From Saccoglossus kowalevskii (taxonomy: Eukaryota; Hemichordata; Enteropneusta; Harrimaniidae): a DNA stretch of 37,831 nt. The notes beneath the pieces are model-generated. The model had not been told where the DNA came from, made no database searches, and saw only the letters and a list, made by a program, of their open reading frames with translations. Made by a program: the position numbers and the translations under genes. The DNA lies in assembly GCF_000003605.2 (NCBI RefSeq), contig NW_003138324.1, positions 412,029 to 449,859 on the forward strand, in the 5' to 3' direction. Positions 32,301 to 37,831 of this stretch are shown in pieces; position 1 is the stretch's first letter; each line of letters opens with the position of its first letter.

Positions 32301-33514
32301 TTTTGTTTTCTGATTATGTACAAGACTATATATGTAAAACAAGTAAACAGTTGTGTCACTATAAAAAAAAAAGTAATGCCTACATTGTGTAATTTAAAAA
32401 AAAATAATAAATAATCTCAAACTATATATATAATATAATACAAAAATGAATAAGAAAATGAAATTTATTTTGAAAATACCTCCCGACAAAGAACTTAAGT
32501 ATGAAAATTTAGTGCGCAATGATACAGGTCTGTCAAAGGTCTATTAAGACCATACTGCGTCACATGCATACTGATAAAGTGTAGTGACCCCACATGAAAT
32601 AAAAATTTCTACAAAAAACTTGGATATCGTCAGTTGTTTGATTCACTATCAACTCTTGCAATTTTGTGGCCAGAATCTGATTGCGTTTATAATTGTGTTC
32701 ATTTCCAGTCAATGTACACTTTAATAGCCAAATGTGAAGAACTGAACAAGAATATGCAGCCAATTTATCAGCTTTCAAGACAAATGTATCCTTTGTTTTT
32801 TACAATGTGTCTAACCCTTGATGTGAATCAATTTTTAGCCCACTTGTTTTTTGTAAGATAGCATAAACCAAGGCCTGCTATATGATCCAGTTTTCTTGTA
32901 TATTTGTAGATTCACACAATAATTTATTAACAAGATACATGATGACGGTGGGAGTGTCATAAATCAAAGTTAGCTGTCCATTGTTTATACTACTGAATAC
33001 ATGTATCTTGTTTGTCTATTGGAAATCAGAGTGCTTGATCCAAGACATCACACAGAATGATCTTTTGGTGCATTTTTGTTATCAATATTTCAAAGCATTA
33101 TAGCCTTTACAATGACAGAAGCTCCAAAATAACAAAATATTGCTGTCAATATTCTAATTTAGGCATCAGATGAGAATGAACTACCTTCAATTGGTTCCAA
33201 AATATCCGTCACAAACAAAAAATATGTGGTGGTTATAATATTATTACCGGTAATCATAATAATTATTTTTGTTTGTAAATAAAAGTATAGAACAAGTTTC
33301 AAATAATAACAAAAGTTTTTCAATAAGTGGTGTATTTGGTAATTGTGTATTCTACAGTTTACGCTCTATATTTATGTCTAAGATCCATTCTGGGAGGGAT
33401 TGGATGGAAAAATGTGTGTTTTTTTTATTTCTAGATATTTTCCTTGACTGGATTCTTTCCATCAGAAAAGAGATTAAGAGAAGGTTGGATTTATTAGAGA
33501 TGGTTTTCAAATGA
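29321..33514 (+). CDS. BORCS6: BORCS6 (BLOC-1-related complex subunit 6, lyspersin), complete, 5 exons
   Basis: Exons 29321-30047, 31264-31430, 31610-31693, 32709-32785 and 33466-33514 (TGA at 33512-33514) sum to 1104 nt, 367 aa; the human protein is about 357 aa. All junctions are in phase. An in-frame TAA at 29276-29278 makes 29321 the first possible ATG. Residues 1-240 are acidic, Glu/Gln/Asn-rich and probably disordered. Residues ~250-367 form the conserved C-terminal domain: EDLEKQAKKVADNLDLMM, then SVGYIQTHRDSVNGMGEAVD, MYTLIAKCEELNKNMQPIY and the C-terminus KEIKRRLDLLEMVFK, which match the vertebrate helical domain closely. In known biology BORCS6 is a subunit of BORC, which recruits ARL8 and kinesin to lysosomes for outward transport. 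The last intron looks U12-type. Confidence 0.93.
30048..31263 (+). other. BORCS6 intron 1
   Basis: AT-rich, with short TTTATAAATATTTATAAA-type palindromic tracts near 30535 and 30650. No exon or known repeat is recognised. Confidence 0.5.
31264..31693 (+). CDS. BORCS6: BORCS6 exons 2 and 3 (31264-31430 and 31610-31693), start of the conserved domain
   Basis: Exon 2 encodes EDLEKQAKKVADNLDLMM and the segment after it; exon 3 encodes SVGYIQTHRDSVNGMGEAVD. This amphipathic helical region is the most conserved part of BORCS6 and fixes the identification. The donors are GTAAGT and GTGAGT, ordinary U2-type sites. Confidence 0.92.
31694..32708 (+). other. BORCS6 intron 3
   Basis: About 1 kb of AT-rich sequence with a poly-A-rich stretch near 32362-32410. 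No feature is recognised. Confidence 0.5.
32786..33465 (+). other. U12-type (minor spliceosome) intron in BORCS6
   Basis: The donor is GTATCCTT at 32786-32793, an exact U12 5' splice consensus. TTCCTTGAC at 33440-33448 matches the U12 branch-point consensus, with the branch A at 33447, 18 nt before the final G of the AG at 33465 and within the usual range. The phase (2 out, 1 in) restores the conserved SRQIKEIKRRLDLLE reading. The other introns seen in the window have U2-type donors. Confidence 0.85.
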
Positions 33515-35363
33515 CCCATCGCTGTCAAATCTGTTGCTGAATATCATTAATTATGGTGCCTATCATTTCATTGGCTCCTGTGTGTAATGCACACTATGTG
33601 AGCTTTGTTTGATTATAAAAATTAAGTTGGCTTCCACGAGATGCATCTAGTGCTTATAACACATTACTGTTTTCCAAAACAAAAAACTGTACATTTCCCG
33701 ATGAATTTACTGCTAATTATGAATTTTATTCATGTAAATAAATGTATTAGCATTAATGGTATTTATGCATGTGCTAACAGGTGCTTTGTTTAAAACCTAG
33801 CATTGTAGGCCCTGTTTGGGAATGCATCTCATTTTGATACATCGTTTATTAACCTGCCATGTAGTAGCTCTAATACAGAAAATGAATATTAGAAATGAAT
33901 CGACCTTTTGATGATGACCAAAACGTTATTTTCTTCCTTGATCATTTTACATCAATAGACTATTTTCCATTCACTGTGAGACCCTCCTTTAGGTGTGAAA
34001 TCAAATGAAATAACAAGACAAACAATGGTTATAGCATCATAGTGACGTCAAATATCGTGTGGAATTAGGGAAACACAAAATAATAATATGGTACAATATT
34101 TATTTGATAATAGTCTATTCAAATGAAGTAGGAATATCTTAATGCTATATTTGTTTTTGAATGATTGGCTTTTTTACATTGAACTATAAAAACAAAAATT
34201 AAAAATCAAATCATTTGATTTTCACGTCAGACGTTTGATACACGTCTTTCACAAAAGATCTCACATAACCGGGAAATCATCTATTTCTCCACAGCTCTTT
34301 AACTTATTTTCCTTTCTCATTACCATAATATTGAGTGCAATGATGCGCAGTGTAGATTAATGCCAGTTTGGGGGTTAGTAATACATGTGCACATATCATG
34401 TACAGGCCATGTGGTAAACAGTCACATGTAGCATTCATTGAAATTAATTTGATTTTTCTTAGTGCTCTTATTGACTTGATAAAGTTTATAATTCTGTTTC
34501 TATTGTCTCTTTGAAATGAAATTCGAGCAAATGTGTTGAATCCAGCTTTACTTCAGCTGAATCTATAGGTTACAAAACAAGATCTTTGTCACATTTCTTA
34601 GTTACAACGATATACAAGCCATGGTTCTATATCTGGGTCTGCCACAAGATACTAGAGAATACAGAGACAGGCAACTCTGGTCTCTAGTGTCTTTTCTCTA
34701 CCCTAATTAAAATAGAACAATGAATGCTGCCTTTGTTCTGATTGTATATCATAATATTTATTATAAACCACACAATGCAATTGTATATTTTGTGCTAATA
34801 TTTGAAAAGTTTATAAGAACATTTTACCAATCTCGTATAAAACTGCAGTAATTTTGTAAATAGATACATGGAGGGTTAGTACATATAAATAACTGATTTT
34901 TACGTGAAATTCATATGCCATGTATACCTGTATTACATGATGTGTTTCATTATGCATGCATTATGGTTAGCCTGTAATGTAGATTTCAAACTTTTGTATC
35001 AGTGACCTTTACTGTAAATTGGTTTTGTTGATTCAGATCATAGGCTCTATAGTAAGTTGACGTCTCAGATTAGACAAGTATTAGATATCGGTTTCGACTT
35101 GCAGCTATCTATCAATGGTACATGTACTTGATGATACAAGGCCTGTCAGTTTACATAGGTGATCCATAGTCTGTATTTGTGTGATTCACTTGTAACCAGT
35201 TCCTTCCAAGTATAATGAATACAAGACCCACATTTATTCAAAAATGTTATTCTGGAATCATGAGTCAGGAGTGCTGCAGTATGATAATTTCAGTGAATAT
35301 ACTGTGACTGTAGAGTAGCAATCTTCTTTCTGGTACTTATTGAATGTTCAATTATTTACCTTT
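33515..35363 (+). other. BORCS6 3' UTR and downstream flank
   Basis: It starts with the BORCS6 3' UTR, then AT-rich sequence without recognisable genes or repeats. Confidence 0.5.
33737..33742 (+). terminator. Candidate BORCS6 polyadenylation signal
   Basis: This is the first AATAAA I see after the BORCS6 stop, giving a 3' UTR of about 240-250 nt. Later signals could also be used. Confidence 0.4.
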
Positions 35364-35367
35364 TTAA

Positions 35368-35492
35368 AGCGCGGTGGTCGTCGCGCAGCGCGTGTTCAAA
35401 TTTCATGTAAATAAACAATGTATTTTACACGCGTTGCATTCGTCGCTATGAATCCCATATCGAACAGGCCGCGGCACGACGACTGCCGCCCT
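35368..35492. mobile_element. GC-rich MITE, 125 bp, TTAA target duplication
   Basis: TTAA at 35364-35367 and 35493-35496 flanks inverted ends AGCGCGGTGGTCGTCG and, on the reverse strand, AGGGCGGCAGTCGTCG. TTAA duplication is typical of piggyBac-type transposition. The inside is CpG-rich (GCGCAGCGCG, CAGGCCGCGGCAC), in sharp contrast to the AT-rich flanks. Confidence 0.7.
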
Positions 35493-35496
35493 TTAA

Positions 35497-36950
35497 AATT
35501 GAGGATTGCAGGTCTTGTTATAGAGTCTATGGTCTTGTTGATAATTTGATGTTGGTGCAGTACTGGTCTCAGATCAACAGTTGTGTATTCAATGTGAAAT
35601 GCATATTTTTAGCAAGTATGTTATTTTAGCAAATTTGTTAAATTCATCAATTCATGGAATAGCTGATTCTTGGAAAATCTATTTTTACAATGGGATTGTT
35701 GGCACTTTAGTTCTGTTAATCAAGCAAGGAATGTATGTAGTGAAACGTCTGTTTATAATATCATATTAGTATAGATTAGTAAATTAGGACGCATTTGCTA
35801 GATTTACACAGTAGCATTCTATCGGGGCCAAAATATTGCTCCTGGGCGTTCTCGTTTGGTCGGGTCATTTTGGGGCTTTGTCTTATCAGAGTTCAACCCT
35901 AAGGGTTTATTGGAGCCAGTAAATGCGTTTACATGGTCATTTTTGCCAGCTCAAGCTCTTTGGATCTGCTAAAATGCTGCTGTGTAAACAAGGTAATAGT
36001 ACAATTTGGTTTTTCTACAACTGAGGAATGTTGTCTGAAAGTACTAAGAATGAACATTATTTACATATGAAGGATTTATTTTTCTATGTCTCTGCGACAG
36101 TTTTAGAATCAATATGCCTTTTAAAACTGCTACACATTTTGTTTTACATTATACAGTGACATTGGTAATGTTATCTATTGTGTTTTTTCAAGATAAAATT
36201 AATTAAAGTCTTCTGTGAAAACAATGCATTTGTATCCGACGTTTTAATTCCAGTTGCAATGCTGCCACCAACAGTTCATCTGATGATCTGAATGACTTTT
36301 GTTTATTTCACTAGAGGGCGCTATCATTTCAACAAAAAAACTAACCACAGGCTATTTACAATTGAAGGCATTGCCTTAAATACCAGCATATCTATGAAAT
36401 GCAACAATTCATTTCTGGCTGTGATACAAGTTCCAACAATTGAGAAAAATTGTAGAGTGCAATCAGCTCCTTGCATTAGCCCTCCGCGGTGCTCCAAACC
36501 CAACACACGCCTGACAAAATGATGCAGTGTTTCACTCCCCCCAACGATTTTTTGTCAACACCAATAAAATTGCAGGCACATCAGATAGTGAAAGCCATCA
36601 AAGAGTAACCATTCACGACAGAGATTAGTTTGTTGACATAATGTGTGATAAGGCGCTGGCAAATTTCCACCCAATGTTTATCATCTTGTTGAAAACAGTC
36701 TGTTACCATGATCACCAAAATGAATATTCATTGAAACTCATTGCAAAAAAAGGTGTGAACTTTGCAAATTTGCAGTATTGATCTTGCCAACGAGACATAC
36801 ACTATTCTGTCAGGCATTAGTTAGGTCTGACGCCGGCCGGCGAGGGCGCTACATGTCAGGCTGTTCCTTGCATATAGAAGCAGAAGTATGTATTGCTAGT
36901 AAATGTTTGCATCCGACTGCATCTTTAATTTTCAAAGTATAATCGTCCAG
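35497..36950. other. Unannotated right-hand intergenic stretch
   Basis: AT-rich sequence with two GAGGGCGCTA motifs and a short GC palindrome CGCCGGCCGGCG near 36831. No gene is recognised. Confidence 0.45.
36306..36325 (+). promoter_or_regulatory. CTCF-like motif
   Basis: TTCACTAGAGGGCGCTATC resembles the CTCF core. A weaker CCGGCGAGGGCGCTAC lies near 36835-36850. Motif similarity only. Confidence 0.3.
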
Positions 36951-37062
36951 CTCATTGCCTCTACATAATCATGGAGAAAGGGTTAAAGGATACAAAACCG
37001 TGGGAGTGGATGATGATTCTATGACTATTGTACCTGATCATTGTACGGCATTTGAACCAGAT
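36951..37062 (+). CDS. Possible internal exon of an unidentified gene
   Basis: An open frame between CGTCCAG (acceptor) and GAT|GTTAGT (donor) has protein-like composition: HGERVKGYKTVGVDDDSMT, then IVPDHCTAFEPD. I do not recognise the family. The polypyrimidine tract is weak; the donor could instead be the GTGATA at 37084. No partner exon is seen before the window ends. Confidence 0.3.
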
Positions 37063-37816
37063 GTTAGTAATATGGTCTCCATGGTGATATATTCTATCAA
37101 TTAGATAAGTGCAGTATAAAACCGATATGTTTTCATTAATTGTTTTTAATTATGATAACCTATTAACATATTTGATCAGTATTTTCATGCAAAAAATTTT
37201 AGGTATATTATTGCACCATATTTCATGACTTTCATGCTCACTTTTACCATGCAAAAAAAATCAGTCAGTTGTGAACTTTAAAATCTTATTTATTAGGATT
37301 CCAGCATGAAGTTACAGGCATACATGTAGTTATGCATAATTATGGCAAGGAAAAACAATGCCTTTGTCTGTCTAGGTTATGTAATAAATTATCTCATTTT
37401 GTACATGCTTATAATAAAATATATACACCCATTAAAATCGTCAAAACTTCAAATGCAGACATTAATTTGTCCCCCATCTCTGTCAGTCATCATGCTATCC
37501 ATACTCGGTACTTTCTTAATAAATCTGTGACAAGTATCTTTCAAGCATGGCATGCTGATGACAAATAATGTATTACATACTGTAAATCACTAGAAAATTT
37601 TACAATTTCAGGATTTTATGGCATTTGTGAAGGCAATATATTTTGTGAACGTCGTTGAAACTCCCTATCGTACGACCTAGAGAAATTTTCACTGCTCCAA
37701 AATTTTCACTGACTCACAAAAATTTGTCTCTTGTGAAAATAAGGTAGTTTGGAGTATCTACAAAATCTGTGCTTTCTAAGAGCATCTTTTTCATGATTTA
37801 ATCAGACACGAGCTAA

Positions 37817-37827
37817 CCATTAGGCCA
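37817..37827 (-). mobile_element. tRNA-like A box, possible SINE head at the window edge
   Basis: The reverse strand reads TGGCCTAATGG, then TTAGCTCGTG, a good pol III A box with tRNA-like context. No B box follows, so it is a decayed or truncated copy. Confidence 0.3.
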
Positions 37828-37831
37828 AAAA

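Noticed and set aside
32741-32861. Read-through of BORCS6 exon 4 into MYPLFFTMCL and a stop, as an alternative C-terminus
   Set aside because: The next exon restores the conserved KEIKRRLDLLE end with U12 splice signals; the read-through tail has no similarity to the family.
1-37831. CRISPR arrays, bacterial operons or viral genes
   Set aside because: No direct-repeat/spacer array, no densely packed prokaryotic genes and no recognisable viral protein; the tandem repeats belong to eukaryotic mobile elements.

Overview
The window is nuclear DNA of an animal: AT-rich, intron-rich, one 50-base assembly gap, and full of small non-autonomous mobile elements. Multi-exon orthologues of NOL9 and BORCS6 are present. 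The repeats point to a marine lophotrochozoan: Helitron-like elements with ~155-bp internal tandem units, a short microsatellite and a 3' hairpin resemble the bivalve pearl elements, so a mollusc is my best guess. No species can be named from the sequence alone.

Layout. (1) 1-13902, minus strand: the 5' part of a secreted or cell-surface Thr-rich mucin-like gene. It has a signal-peptide exon at 13845-13902, a 9.3-kb intron, a 1.4-kb repeat exon at 3098-4500 and a short exon at 1015-1098, and it continues beyond the left edge. (2) 13903-19879: intergenic DNA with RFX X-box-like motifs upstream of the mucin-like gene and several MITEs, one of them nested in another. (3) 19880-28843, minus strand: a complete 12-exon NOL9 (polynucleotide 5'-kinase of rRNA processing), about 732 aa, with every junction in phase. 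(4) 28844-29320: a 477-bp head-to-head promoter with NRF1-like and YY1-like motifs. (5) 29321-33514, plus strand: a complete 5-exon BORCS6 (BORC lysosome-positioning complex), about 367 aa, whose last intron has clear U12-type (minor spliceosome) signals. (6) 33515-37831: BORCS6 3' flank, a GC-rich TTAA-flanked MITE, CTCF-like motifs and one possible unidentified exon.

NOL9 and BORCS6 act in different compartments (nucleolus and lysosome surface). Their shared promoter suggests housekeeping expression rather than a shared pathway. The strongest unusual signals are the U12 intron in BORCS6, the X-box cluster, the common terminal-hairpin plan of four Helitron-like elements, and two insertions that can be dated relative to their hosts by target-site duplications. 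I found no evidence for a wholly new multi-gene system.
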